Positions 34,394 to 47,600 are shown, numbered from the stretch's first letter. The stretch: DNA of 64,000 nt from Actinokineospora iranica (GCF_900101685.1 NZ_FMZZ01000008.1:222211-286210); one strand, 5' to 3'. Made by a program: numbers and translations. Notes: generated from the sequence alone by a model not told the origin.

Positions 34394-36105
34394 CCCGCTT
34401 GCTCATCGCCCTGGTGTGCGCGGCCTTCCTCGCGGGCTGCGCGAACATCCCCGATCGCACCCTGCCCAAGGTCGTCGTGGACGCCACCGCCGACGAGCCC
34501 CGCCCGATCGGCAAGCCCGCGCCCGGCCTCGACCCGTTCACCCTCGTCCAGCAGTTCGTCTACAACGCGGGCAACCCCGACGCGGCCCGCACCTACCTGA
34601 CCGACGAGGCCCGGCCCAACTGGAAGGGCTCCGACGAGCCGACCATCGTCGAGGACGAGTTCAAGACCGTTCCGCAGTCAGTGCAAGAGGGCAGGGACAC
34701 CGCCAACGAGCAGGTAGTCGTGCTTACCGCCAACGCGGTAGGCAGGCTCAAGGCGGACAACTCCTTCGTCCCGAGCGTGCAGTCGGTGGAGTACCGGGTC
34801 ATCGTCAAACGCCAAGACGGCCAGTGGCGCATCTCGGTGCCGCCGAGCGCGGTGCTCATCGCCGAGTCGGACTTCGACGCCAGCTACCGCCGGGTCAACC
34901 TGGAGTTCTTCGACCCGGAGCAGCGCGTCATGGTCCCCGACCCCCGCTACGTGGCGATCGAACCGCGCGAAGGGCTCTACGGCAGGGTTGTCGGACTGCT
35001 GCTCGGCGGGCCGTCCGAGGCCATCCAGGGCGCGGTGCGCAGCCAACTGGAAGGCCTGGGCCTGAGCACCAACGTGGTGCAAGAGCCGGACGGCGCGATC
35101 CTGGTCAACCTCACCCGCGTCGACAAGTCCAACGAGGACAGAGAGCGCATGGCCGCCCAGATCGTCCTGTCCCTGAAAACGGTCACGACCAGCGTCGTCC
35201 GGCTGCGCAGCGAGGGCAGCCCGCTGGTCCCGACCAAGGAGGACTGGCGGCCCAGCGACGTCGGCTCGTACGACGCCCTCACCAGGCTCAAACCGGACCT
35301 TCTCGGCCTGATGGTGTCCGGCGGAAAGCTGCTCTCCCTGCGCGACGGAAAGCCGGTCGACGGCCCCAGCGGCTCCGGCGCCTACGACATCCTCAGCGCC
35401 GCCCAGTCCCTCGACGGCAGCCACCTCGCGGTCGTCCAGCGCAGCGAGACCGGCGCCCGCCTGCGCGTCGGCCGCACCAACGCCGACCTGCCCGAGGTCA
35501 GCCTGTCCCCGACCGCCACCCTGACCCGCCCCACCTGGCTGTTCGGCGGCACCGACAACGGCGGCCCCAACGAGGTCTGGACAGTCCAGGACGGCGCCTT
35601 CGTGGTCCGCGTCGTCCGCACCGCCAGCGGCACCTGGGAGGACTTCCCGGTCGACGCCTCCGAACTCACCCGCAACGGCGGCACCATCACCCAACTGCGC
35701 CTCTCCCGCGACGGCGCCCGCGTCGCGGCCGTGGTGAACGGAGAGGTCAAGGTGGCCGCGGTGGTCAGAAAGAACGACGCGGTGGCGATCAGCGCCGCCC
35801 GCACGCTGCAAGGCGGTGTCGTCAAGAACGTCATCGGCCTGGACTGGCTCGACCGCCTCACGGTCATCGCCGCGACCGAGCAGCCCGCCATGCCGGTCGC
35901 CAGCCTCCCCATCGACGGCCTGACCTACACCCAGTACAACAAGACCAACCTGACCCCGCCGATCACCGCCATCACCGCGGCCCCCAGCCGCTCGGTCATC
36001 GTCACCGACGGCTCCGGCATGTGGTCGACCCAGGAGGCGGGCAAGGTCTGGCAGGCCCAACAACCCGGCCAAGGGCGCGGCGCGGTCCCCTTCTACCCCG
36101 GCTGA
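34390..36105 (+). CDS. lpqB: Lipoprotein LpqB
   Basis: Secreted lipoprotein that modulates MtrB in actinobacteria. 571 residues: signal peptide and lipobox TRLLIALVCAAFLAGCANIP, with the acylated cysteine in LAGC near residue 17. A GerMN (sporulation/germination-type) domain spans about 190-300 (GRVVGLLLGGPSEAIQGAV, LVNLTRV) and a C-terminal beta-propeller-like LpqB domain fills 330-570. GTG 34390 overlaps mtrB by 4 nt. Two DnaA boxes follow the gene within 60 bp. Confidence 0.95.
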   Translation: MTRLLIALVCAAFLAGCANIPDRTLPKVVVDATADEPRPIGKPAPGLDPFTLVQQFVYNAGNPDAARTYLTDEARPNWKGSDEPTIVEDEFKTVPQSVQEGRDTANEQVVVLTANAVGRLKADNSFVPSVQSVEYRVIVKRQDGQWRISVPPSAVLIAESDFDASYRRVNLEFFDPEQRVMVPDPRYVAIEPREGLYGRVVGLLLGGPSEAIQGAVRSQLEGLGLSTNVVQEPDGAILVNLTRVDKSNEDRERMAAQIVLSLKTVTTSVVRLRSEGSPLVPTKEDWRPSDVGSYDALTRLKPDLLGLMVSGGKLLSLRDGKPVDGPSGSGAYDILSAAQSLDGSHLAVVQRSETGARLRVGRTNADLPEVSLSPTATLTRPTWLFGGTDNGGPNEVWTVQDGAFVVRVVRTASGTWEDFPVDASELTRNGGTITQLRLSRDGARVAAVVNGEVKVAAVVRKNDAVAISAARTLQGGVVKNVIGLDWLDRLTVIAATEQPAMPVASLPIDGLTYTQYNKTNLTPPITAITAAPSRSVIVTDGSGMWSTQEAGKVWQAQQPGQGRGAVPFYPG

Positions 36106-36133
36106 CCAGCCTTCGCCAGGGTCCAGGCCACCC

Positions 36134-36161
36134 TGTGGACAACTTCGGGGGTTGTGGACAA
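36134..36161 (-). promoter_or_regulatory. Pair of perfect DnaA boxes
   Basis: TGTGGACAA at 36134-36142 and again at 36153-36161, the complement of TTGTCCACA, the preferred DnaA box of high-GC actinobacteria. Both have the same orientation, 19 bp apart, in the 96-bp lpqB-comF gap. Confidence 0.65.
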
Positions 36162-36201
36162 CTCCCGCCGCCTGTCGCTCCACTCGGTCCACGCTGGCCC
36201 C

Positions 36202-37512
36202 ATGAACCTCACTCCCGTGTTCGACCTGCTCCTGCCCCGCCACTGCGCGGGCTGCGACACCCCCGGCACCCACTGGTGCGCCCCCTGCGCCCAAACCCTG
36301 ACCGGCCTACTCCAGGTCGACCGGACCGCCACCGCGAAGTCACCCCCCGTCCTCGCCCTCACCCTCTACCGCGGCCCCGCCCGCCGAGCCGTGCTCGCCT
36401 ACAAGGAAGGCGGACGGCGTGCCCTCGCGGCCGTCCTCGGCCAGGCCCTGGCCGCCGCCCTCCCCAAAGCCGCCGACCGGCTCCCCGCCCTGGCCGCCGC
36501 CGTCCCCGCCCTCCTGGCCAACGCCACCCGCCTCACCTTCGGCACCGCACCCCGCCCCGCCGCCCCGCCGCCCCAGACCTGCCTTCCCCACGATCCGGCA
36601 GCGGTCCAGCCGCCGCCCCCGCAACCGAACGAACCACCTTCCGCCCGGTCACTCCACTTGCTCGAAGGCTGGTCTTCGCCCAGAACTCCGTCGTTCGACA
36701 AGGACAGTGGGCCATCCGCCAATCACCCCTCGTCCAGCGAGTCAGGTGGACCGTCGTCTGTTCGGCATGTCCTCACTGATGCGGTCGGAGTTTCCGCCGA
36801 CACCGCGATCACACCGACTTCGCCCAGCTCCGCTGCCCCATCGGGCAACCCAGCCTGTTCGCCGCCCCCTCTGGCTTTCGGACCTGTCTCGACCTCGGGG
36901 CGGAGTGCGGCCCATCTGCTTTCCCTGTCTCCGCCGACGTCCATCTCGACCCCGCCGCGAGCCTCGGCCCACCACACGGTCCCTCTGCCTTCCCCGACCT
37001 CAGCCGTGCCGCATCCCCATTCGTCTTCTTCCCCGTCGCGCCCGACCCGAACCACCTCCCCACCGCCCGCGCCCCTCAAGCCGCCCTTCCCCAAGTCGCC
37101 CTGCCACGCGGTGCCCCCTGTCTCGCCGTCGGCTGCCGAAGCCACTCTCTGGCTGGTGCCCGCCCCGTCCCGCACCGCCGCTTCCCGCAGGCGCGGCGCC
37201 CACCACATGGCCCGGGTCGCCGTCCACGCCGCCCGCCACCTGGCGGCCAACGGCGTCCCGGCGGCTGTGGCGCCCGCGCTCAGGCTCACCCGGGGCGCGC
37301 GGGACTCCGTCGGCCTGAGTCCGGCGGGGCGGGCAGCCAACCTCGCCCGTCACCTCGCCGTCGACCCGGCGGGTGTTCCGCCGCCGGGCACGCCCGTGCT
37401 CGTCCTGGACGACGTGGTGACCACCGGGGCCACGGCCGCGGCCTGCGCCCGCGCGCTGGCGGCGGCGGGTCATCCGGTCCTCGCGGTCCTCGCGTGCACG
37501 GCGGCGGCATGA
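36202..37512 (+). CDS. comF: ComF-family phosphoribosyltransferase-like protein with large low-complexity insert
   Basis: ComF-like protein related to competence factors with a PRPP-binding fold; actual role in actinobacteria unknown (Rv3242c position). 436 residues, nearly twice the family length. N-terminal zinc ribbon: LLPRHCAGCDTPGTHWCAPC with four cysteines, then LALTLYRGPARRAVLAYKEG. After about residue 112 comes a roughly 200-residue Pro/Ser/Thr-rich stretch (to about residue 312). The family resumes at TLWLVPAPSRTAASRRRGAH and ends with the PRPP loop VLVLDDVVTTGATAAACARA. No frameshift is needed to join the parts. ATG 36202 chosen; an earlier in-frame start overlaps the DnaA-box region. 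Confidence 0.8.
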   Translation: MNLTPVFDLLLPRHCAGCDTPGTHWCAPCAQTLTGLLQVDRTATAKSPPVLALTLYRGPARRAVLAYKEGGRRALAAVLGQALAAALPKAADRLPALAAAVPALLANATRLTFGTAPRPAAPPPQTCLPHDPAAVQPPPPQPNEPPSARSLHLLEGWSSPRTPSFDKDSGPSANHPSSSESGGPSSVRHVLTDAVGVSADTAITPTSPSSAAPSGNPACSPPPLAFGPVSTSGRSAAHLLSLSPPTSISTPPRASAHHTVPLPSPTSAVPHPHSSSSPSRPTRTTSPPPAPLKPPFPKSPCHAVPPVSPSAAEATLWLVPAPSRTAASRRRGAHHMARVAVHAARHLAANGVPAAVAPALRLTRGARDSVGLSPAGRAANLARHLAVDPAGVPPPGTPVLVLDDVVTTGATAAACARALAAAGHPVLAVLACTAAA

Positions 37513-38037
37513 TCAGGTCCACATGCCGGACACCTGGACGCCCCCAATCGGGTGAGCCGGATCGGGAACCCCGCGTCTGCCCGCCCCGTTGGCTAGGTAT
37601 GCGGCTCGGTGTGGCGGCGGCGAAAGCGCCCTTGGCGGTGACGGTGACTCCGACTGCCCTAGTCCGCTACACCACTGCTCGGTGGGGCGCCATGCGCTGT
37701 CCAGGTGAAACGGCTCGCGCCCGAATGGCCGAGTCGGCTGGCGTGTGCTCCCTTGCGCCGGTTCAGCCGTCGCGGCGAGTAATTCTTCGACGCGGACGAA
37801 GGTCCCCCGCCTCGGGGGCTGTTGCTGGGCCCAATCCCGGGCTAACGTGCTGCGCTATCACCGTTCCCGGTCAGCGGGGAGGAGGCGAGGAGCCCATGAC
37901 CCTGGCGCCGGCGGAGCGCTGATCCGCGGGATTGTTCCCGCAGGTCAGGCCCTGTTCTGGGCTTGGAATCCAGACGAGTCCGGCGCCGCCAGTATCGGCG
38001 AAGAACCAGTACTCGCAAACGGCGAGGGAGGTCGTGT
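37513..38037 (+). other. 525-bp leader region between comF and hpf
   Basis: No long gene. It holds a possible 8-codon leader ORF (37896-37922) and a small hairpin (37926-37941). AT-richer patches at 37780-37800 could contain hpf promoters, but I cannot define one. Confidence 0.5.
37896..37922 (+). CDS. Possible leader peptide upstream of hpf
   Basis: ATG with a strong GGAGGAGGCGAGG ribosome site encodes MTLAPAER then TGA. It is followed within 4 nt by a hairpin GCGGGA-TTGT-TCCCGC. The arrangement is that of a leader peptide, but no amino-acid run betrays a regulatory signal. Chance occurrence is possible. Confidence 0.3.
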   Translation: MTLAPAER

Positions 38038-38694
38038 ATGGACATCGTGGTTAAGGGCCGTAACGTCGAGGTGCCGGAGCACTACCGGACGCACGTCGAG
38101 GACAAGCTGACCCGTTTGGAGCGCTATGACCGCAAGGTCATCCGCTTCGACGTGGAGCTGTTCCATGAGCCCAACCGCAGGCAGGCGAAGAACTGCCAGC
38201 GGGTCGAGATCACCGGAAAGGGCAGGGGCCCGGCCGTTCGCGCCGAGGCGTGCGCGGGCGACTTCTACGGCGCACTGGATCTGGCGGTGACCAAACTCGA
38301 GAATCGGCTGCGCCGCTTGCATGACCGCAGGCGCGTTCACCACGGGCGCCGAAGCCCTGCCTCCGTCGCGGAGGCCACATCCGCCGCCGTCGCCGCTCCC
38401 ACGAAGAGCGAGACCAACGGCAGGCGCGCCGCGCAGACCGCGGTGCTCGAAGCGCCGGAGTACGGGGTCGCCGATGTCCCCGAGCAGCGGTGGGAGGATG
38501 TCGCCGAGAACCTTCCCGGACGCATCGTCCGCGAGAAGGAGCACCCGGCCAAACCCATGACCGTCGACCAGGCTCTCTATGAGATGGAGCTGGTCGGACA
38601 CGACTTCTACCTGTTCGCCGACGCGGACTCCGGTGTCCCCAGCGTGGTCTACCGCCGCAAGGCCTTCGACTACGGCGTGATCAAGCTGGTCTGA
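38038..38694 (+). CDS. hpf: Long-form ribosome hibernation factor HPF
   Basis: Binds the 30S subunit and dimerises 70S ribosomes into inactive 100S particles in stationary phase. 218 residues: N-terminal S30AE domain (residues 1-100) MDIVVKGRNVEVPEHYRTHV, then KLTRLERYDRKVIRFDVELF and FYGALDLAVTKLENRLRR; an alanine-rich linker (110-150); C-terminal dimerisation domain REKEHPAKPMTVDQALYEME, LVGHDFYLFADADSGVPSVV and YRRKAFDYGVIKLV. ATG 38038 has GGGAGG 6-7 nt upstream. Precedes secA by 230 bp, as Rv3241c-Rv3240c. Confidence 0.96.
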   Translation: MDIVVKGRNVEVPEHYRTHVEDKLTRLERYDRKVIRFDVELFHEPNRRQAKNCQRVEITGKGRGPAVRAEACAGDFYGALDLAVTKLENRLRRLHDRRRVHHGRRSPASVAEATSAAVAAPTKSETNGRRAAQTAVLEAPEYGVADVPEQRWEDVAENLPGRIVREKEHPAKPMTVDQALYEMELVGHDFYLFADADSGVPSVVYRRKAFDYGVIKLV

Positions 38695-38924
38695 CCGGTC
38701 GCCGTCACCCATTCGGTGCCCCGGGAGCCGCTTCGGCCCCGGGGCGCCGGTGTGTCCGGAACCCGGCGGGCGGTTGATCCGTTGGTGCTGAGGTGGAGGT
38801 CACCCGAGTACCCTGCGCGGCGTTGCTGACGAGTGTCGGTGCGCGCCCAACGGCGGGTTGCCTACGATGACGTACAGGAGCGTCCGTAGCGGGCGCACGA
38901 CTATCAGCTAGCGAGGTCGACCGG

Positions 38925-41807
<2,883 letters not shown>

Positions 41808-41847
41808 CCCACCCTTCCGACCAGGAAAGACACCCCGCTCCACCACT

Positions 41848-41880
41848 GTGGCGCGTGCGGCCTCCCGCCTCACGCGCCAC
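41848..41880 (+). terminator. secA terminator
   Basis: GTGGCGCGTG, 13-nt loop, CACGCGCCAC, followed by GGTCTTTTCC; 40 nt after the secA stop. Confidence 0.8.
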
Positions 41881-42182
41881 GGTCTTTTCCGACAGCAGGG
41901 GTGGTGTGAAGAAAGCCAGGACAACTGGCGGTAGGAACCTTGACGCGCCCGGCCGCCCGACAGCCAGCAGCCAGGGGTCAAGGGCTCATGGTCGGCGACC
42001 CGTGATCCGCTGCCAGCGGCGGGCAGCCTGCGACCGGCGGCGCGAGCGGTCGGCCGGTACCTGCGGGTCGCCACCGGCGGCGAGCAGTCGGCCGCCGCCC
42101 ACAGGCAGCAGGCGGCCCGGCAGTCCGGCAAGCCGAGCCACCAACCCCCGTTTTGCCGGGACGCAGTCTGCCCAAAGCCGGA
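41881..42182. other. Intergenic region between secA terminator and Rv3235-family gene
   Basis: About 300 bp downstream of two convergent genes. I see no gene, repeat or hairpin I can support; minus-strand frames here lack a start or conserved sequence. Confidence 0.5.
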
Positions 42183-42617
42183 TCACCGGCCCACGGGGCG
42201 CAGGAAGGTGCACAGCCAGGTGTCGTTCCGCAACTCCATCCGGCCTGCGAGGGCTCGGCCGCGCCAGGATTGCGGACGTCCGGTCGGCCATTCGCGGATG
42301 GAGGCGGCGAGTTCCAGGGTCTCGGGGCTTGTTCGGCAGGTGTGCAGGGAGATCAGGCGGTGGTTTCGGCCGGTGGTGACTCGGGCTCTGGTGGCCATCG
42401 CCTCGTAGACGCCGGTGGCGAGGGCGGTGCGGAGTTGGGGGAGGGGTCGGCGGCCGTCCAGGGATTCCAGGAGCAGGGTGAGCAGCCGCCAGACGGTGTC
42501 GCGGGTGGGGCCGGGTTCGTCCCAGACGGGGGCCGGGTGGGGTAGGAGTGGCTTGCGGGGCGGTGGCCACGGCGTCACCGCGGGCTCGTAGTCGGGCAGG
42601 GCGCTTAGCAGCACCAT
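42183..42617 (-). CDS. Rv3235-family protein (DUF6459)
   Basis: 144-residue conserved actinobacterial protein of unknown function. A proline-rich N-terminus (TPWPPPRKPLLPHPAPVWDE) leads to the domain: RLLTLLLESLDGRRPLPQLR, then ALATGVYEAMATRA, a basic loop and a C-terminal hydrophobic strand WLCTFLRP. No catalytic motif. ATG 42617 has GGAGGA 5-6 nt upstream. The place after secA matches M. tuberculosis, where Rv3235 is a few genes from secA1. Cytoplasmic by prediction. Confidence 0.8.
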   Translation of the reverse strand: MVLLSALPDYEPAVTPWPPPRKPLLPHPAPVWDEPGPTRDTVWRLLTLLLESLDGRRPLPQLRTALATGVYEAMATRARVTTGRNHRLISLHTCRTSPETLELAASIREWPTGRPQSWRGRALAGRMELRNDTWLCTFLRPVGR

Positions 42618-42726
42618 AGGGGTCCTCCACTCTTCTGCGGTCTCGCCATACAGAGCGGGGTGCCTGCCGCGTCGGGGACGAGGGTCACCTCATGTGGGGA
42701 AAACGCCGGAATGTGGGGCAGGATCA

Positions 42727-43110
42727 GTGCCTGTGCGGTACGAGGCGTTGGTTGTGGACTATGCGGGTGTGTTCACCGAGCCGGTGATCCGGCATGTGGT
42801 GGCCCTGGTGCGGGGGCAGGGGTTCCGGACCGCCCTGCTGTCCAATGCGGACACTGTGCCCGGCGGGCTGCCCGACGTCTTCGACGCGGTGGTGGTGTCG
42901 GGGGAAGTGGGGATCGCGAAACCGGCGGCCGGGGTGTTCACGCTTACCGCCGAACGGTTGGGCACGACTACCGACAAGTGCGTCTTTGTCGATGACGTCG
43001 CCGCTTATGTGCGCGGCGCCGCCGCGGCGGGGATGACCGGGGTGCACCACCGCGCCGTCGAGACCACTGTGGACGAGCTGGAGATCCTGCTCGGCGTCTC
43101 CCTACGCTGA
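42727..43110 (+). CDS. HAD-family hydrolase-like protein
   Basis: Short 127-residue protein of the haloacid dehalogenase superfamily. Motif I VVDYAGVF has the nucleophile Asp but not the second Asp of DxD, as in GGV/GNV-type members; motif II LLSNAD; motif III lysine in VGIAKPAAGVF; motif IV VFVDDVAAYVRGA. The cap domain is essentially absent, so substrates would be large or the protein is not a phosphatase. GTG 42727 preferred, GTG 42733 possible. Its 3' end overlaps the convergent methyltransferase by 9 bp. Confidence 0.8.
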   Translation: MPVRYEALVVDYAGVFTEPVIRHVVALVRGQGFRTALLSNADTVPGGLPDVFDAVVVSGEVGIAKPAAGVFTLTAERLGTTTDKCVFVDDVAAYVRGAAAAGMTGVHHRAVETTVDELEILLGVSLR

Positions 43111-43884
43111 GCGGCGGCGCACCAGCTCGAAGCACAGGACGGCTGCGGCGCTGGCCACGTTCAGCGACTCGACGCCGCCGCTCATCGGGATGGAGATCCA
43201 GCGGTTGACGTGCGGGCGGACCGCCTCGCTGACGCCCGCGGTCTCGCTGCCCAGGACGAACGCGGCGCGGTCTGGCAGGTCGGCGTCGAAGACCGAGCGG
43301 CGGGCGCCCGCGTCCATCGCGTACAGCGGGTAACCGGCGGCGCGCAGGTCGGCGGCGGCCTCCTCGGCCGTCGCGCAGCGCAGGACGGGTGCGGTGAACG
43401 CCACACCGGCCGACGCCTTGACCACCAGGGGGTCGATGGTGGCCACGCCGCGGCGGGGGACGACGATGCCGCCGACGCCCGCCGCGGTGGCGGTGCGCAG
43501 GATCATGCCCACGTTGGCGGGGGTGGTGATCCCGTCGAGCAGCAGCACGGCCCGGGGCGCGGACTTGCCCGCGAGCGCGTCGGCGAGCCTGCGCATCCGC
43601 GGGGCGACGACGTCGGCGAGGACGCCTTGGTCCTGCTTTCCGTTGCCCGCCAACACCTTCACCCGGTGCGGGGTGGCCCGCTGCACCGGCACGCCGCGGG
43701 CGCGGGCTGCGTCGAGGATCTCGCGGGCCGCGGGGCCGTGGGCGTTGTCGGCGAGCACCACCTTGTCGACCGACAGGCGGTTGTCGGCCAGCGCCTCCAG
43801 CACGGGCTTGCGCCCGTACACGGTGACGAACCGGTCTTTGGGAGACGCTCCCGCGCCAGGGTCGTGCGACACAGCACGCAGCAT
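43102..43884 (-). CDS. TrmH/SpoU-family RNA 2'-O-methyltransferase
   Basis: SPOUT methyltransferase transferring a methyl group from S-adenosylmethionine to a ribose 2'-hydroxyl of rRNA or tRNA. 260 residues: N-terminal substrate-binding domain VYGRKPVLEALADNRLSVDK (residues 22-41), then the knotted catalytic domain with LLLDGITTPANVGMILRTA (motif 1, Asn and Arg), FVLGSETAGVSEAVRPHVNR (motif 2) and SIPMSGGVESLNVASAAAVL (motif 3). ATG 43884 used, with AGGTGA upstream. Divergent from the acyltransferase gene. RNA target unknown. Confidence 0.92.
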   Translation of the reverse strand: MLRAVSHDPGAGASPKDRFVTVYGRKPVLEALADNRLSVDKVVLADNAHGPAAREILDAARARGVPVQRATPHRVKVLAGNGKQDQGVLADVVAPRMRRLADALAGKSAPRAVLLLDGITTPANVGMILRTATAAGVGGIVVPRRGVATIDPLVVKASAGVAFTAPVLRCATAEEAAADLRAAGYPLYAMDAGARRSVFDADLPDRAAFVLGSETAGVSEAVRPHVNRWISIPMSGGVESLNVASAAAVLCFELVRRRSA

Positions 43885-43927
43885 CGCATGTCACCTGGGC
43901 AACACTGCGATGTGTCAGGATCGGGCC

Positions 43928-45340
43928 ATGCCCGACCGCCTGTCCGCCCTCGACGCCTCCTTCCTCTACCTGGAGGATCCGGCCACGCCGATGCACGTGG
44001 GCGGGGTCGCGGTGTTCCGCAGGCCCCGGTCGGGCTTCGCCTACGAGCAGCTTGTCGCGCTGATCGAGCAGCGGCTGCCGCTGGTGCCGCGGTACCGGCA
44101 GAAGGTGGTCGGCGTGCCCGGCCACCTCGCCCGGCCGGTGTGGGTGGACGACCCGGACTTCGACGTCCACTACCACGTGCGCCGCTCCGCGCTGCCCCGG
44201 CCGGGGACCGACGCCCAGCTGTTCGACCTGGTCGGACGCCTGATGGCGCGCCCGCTCGACCAGACCCGGCCGCTGTGGGAGGCGTATCTGGTCGAGGGGC
44301 TGGCCCGCGGGCATGTCGCGCTGGTGACCAAGACCCACCAGGCGCTGGTCGACGGCATCCGCACGATCGACTTCGGCCAGGTCATCCTGGACGCCGCGCC
44401 GCAGCCGCCCGAGCCTGCGCCCGACGACGAGATCTGGGTGGCGCGCAGGCTGCCGGGGCCGACCCGGCTGGTGCTCGACGCGGTCGCCGAGACGGTGCGG
44501 CGGCCCAGGGAGATCGTGGAGAACGCCCGCTCGGCGGCCACCGACGCGCTCGCCACCACCCAGAAGGTCGCGGGCGTGCTCAACGCCGTGGTCTCCGCGA
44601 TCGGTCTCGCCGCCCGGCCCGCGCAGGCGGGGCCGCTCAACGCCCCGGTCGGCCGGGCGCGGCTGTTCGCCGTGTCCCGCGCCCGGCTGGACGATCTGCG
44701 CGGCGTCCGGGCGAAGCACGGGGGCACGGTCAACGACGTGGTGCTCACCGTCATCGCGGGCGGGCTGCGGTCGTGGCTGCTGATGCGCGGCGAGCAGATC
44801 ACGTCCTCGACCAAGGTCCGCGCGCTGGTGCCGCTGGCCGTGCGGGACGAAGAGGCCGACGGCACGGTGCCGGGGATGCTCGGCAACAAGGTCACCGCGC
44901 ACCTGGTCGACCTGCCGGTGGGGGAGTCGAACCCGTTCGTGCGGCTGCACCACGTCAGCCACGCCATGCGCCCGCACAACGACTCGGTGCGCTCGGTCGC
45001 GGCGTCGGCGCTGCTGCGGGTCGGCGGGTTCGCCCCGCCCACGCTGCACTCGCTGGGCGCGCGGGCCGCCGCGTCGTTCTCCCAGCGCATCTTCAACGTG
45101 GTGGTCACCAACGTGCCCGGTCCGCAGATCCCGCTCTACGCGGGGACCGCGCGGATGACCGAGATGTTCCCGGTGATGCCGCTGGGCAAGAACCAGGCGT
45201 TGGCCATTGGCGTGACCTCTTATGACGGTGGGGTGTATTTCGGTTTGACGGGCGACCGCACCGCCATGTCCGACGTGGACGTGTTGGCGAGAATGCTGGA
45301 AGAGTCAGTCGAGGAACTGTTGACAGCGGTAAGAGCATGA
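43928..45340 (+). CDS. WS/DGAT-family acyltransferase
   Basis: Wax ester synthase/diacylglycerol acyltransferase family, 470 residues, expected to acylate alcohols or diacylglycerol for storage lipid. N-terminus: DRLSALDASFLYLEDPATPM then HVGGVAVF. The active-site motif HHxxxDG reads HQALVDG at residues 137-143 (KTHQALVDGI), so the second, catalytic histidine is glutamine. The C-terminal domain has VNDVVLTVIAGGLRSWL, NVVVTNVPGPQIPLYAGTAR and the ending YFGLTGDRTAMSDVDV. ATG 43928. Tgs3 (Rv3234c) occupies the corresponding place in M. tuberculosis. Activity is uncertain because of the Gln. Confidence 0.87.
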   Translation: MPDRLSALDASFLYLEDPATPMHVGGVAVFRRPRSGFAYEQLVALIEQRLPLVPRYRQKVVGVPGHLARPVWVDDPDFDVHYHVRRSALPRPGTDAQLFDLVGRLMARPLDQTRPLWEAYLVEGLARGHVALVTKTHQALVDGIRTIDFGQVILDAAPQPPEPAPDDEIWVARRLPGPTRLVLDAVAETVRRPREIVENARSAATDALATTQKVAGVLNAVVSAIGLAARPAQAGPLNAPVGRARLFAVSRARLDDLRGVRAKHGGTVNDVVLTVIAGGLRSWLLMRGEQITSSTKVRALVPLAVRDEEADGTVPGMLGNKVTAHLVDLPVGESNPFVRLHHVSHAMRPHNDSVRSVAASALLRVGGFAPPTLHSLGARAAASFSQRIFNVVVTNVPGPQIPLYAGTARMTEMFPVMPLGKNQALAIGVTSYDGGVYFGLTGDRTAMSDVDVLARMLEESVEELLTAVRA

Positions 45341-45377
45341 CGACAGCAAGAGCGTGAGGAACTGAGAGCGTGATGTC

Positions 45378-45881
45378 TTGAGGGTGTACGTACCGGCGAC
45401 GGTGGCCATGCTGCGGGCGCTGAACTCCGACGGGGAGCTGGCCGCGGTCGGCAACACCGCGTTCGCGCTGACCCCGGCGCTGCGGGAGTCCTACGCGACC
45501 GGCGGCGACGAGGAGTTGGAGTACGCGGCGATGCTCGACGCGGCCAGGGCGTCGCTGCGGCTGCTCAACGCCGAGTCGGCGGACGAGTTGGCGGCGTTCG
45601 CGCGCCGCGCGGTGGTCTCCGCCGACGTCGACGGCGCGGTCCTGCGCCCTGACCTGGACTATTCGGTGGTGAAGCTGGCTGGCCCGATCCCGCTCAAGGT
45701 CATCGCCGCGATCCACCTCGACACCGAGGACGCCGAGGCCGCGGTCCGCGCGGCCGCGGCCGTCGTCGACGCCGCCGACCTGGGCGACCCGGACGCGGAG
45801 TTCGTCCTCGGCGACGCCGAAGACCACGAGCTGGCCTGGTACGCCCCACAGGAGCTGCCGTTCCTGCTGGAGCTGCTTTAG
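45378..45881 (+). CDS. DUF6912-type conserved protein (Rv3231c-like)
   Basis: 167-residue conserved actinobacterial protein without known function, no signal or membrane segment. It begins MRVYVPATVAMLRALNSDGE and continues FALTPALRESYATGGDEELE, YAAMLDAARASLRLL, ARRAVVSADVDGAVLRPDLD and AWYAPQELPFLLELL. The TTG at 45378 is chosen since MRVYVPAT is the family N-terminus; no strong ribosome site is present. It lies 37 bp after the acyltransferase gene and 84 bp before pruA. Confidence 0.8.
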   Translation: MRVYVPATVAMLRALNSDGELAAVGNTAFALTPALRESYATGGDEELEYAAMLDAARASLRLLNAESADELAAFARRAVVSADVDGAVLRPDLDYSVVKLAGPIPLKVIAAIHLDTEDAEAAVRAAAAVVDAADLGDPDAEFVLGDAEDHELAWYAPQELPFLLELL

Positions 45882-45965
45882 CCGGCTCATCCCATGACAG
45901 GATGGCGGTGCGGCCACAAGCCGCGCCGCCGTCGAGACTCCAGTCACAGGGAGGCGAGCCACACG

Positions 45966-47594
<1,629 letters not shown>

Positions 47595-47600
47595 AGCACA

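Noticed and set aside
41986..42630. Longer minus-strand frame overlapping the Rv3235-family gene
   Set aside because: Different phase from the conserved frame, with arginine/proline-rich composition typical of shadows.
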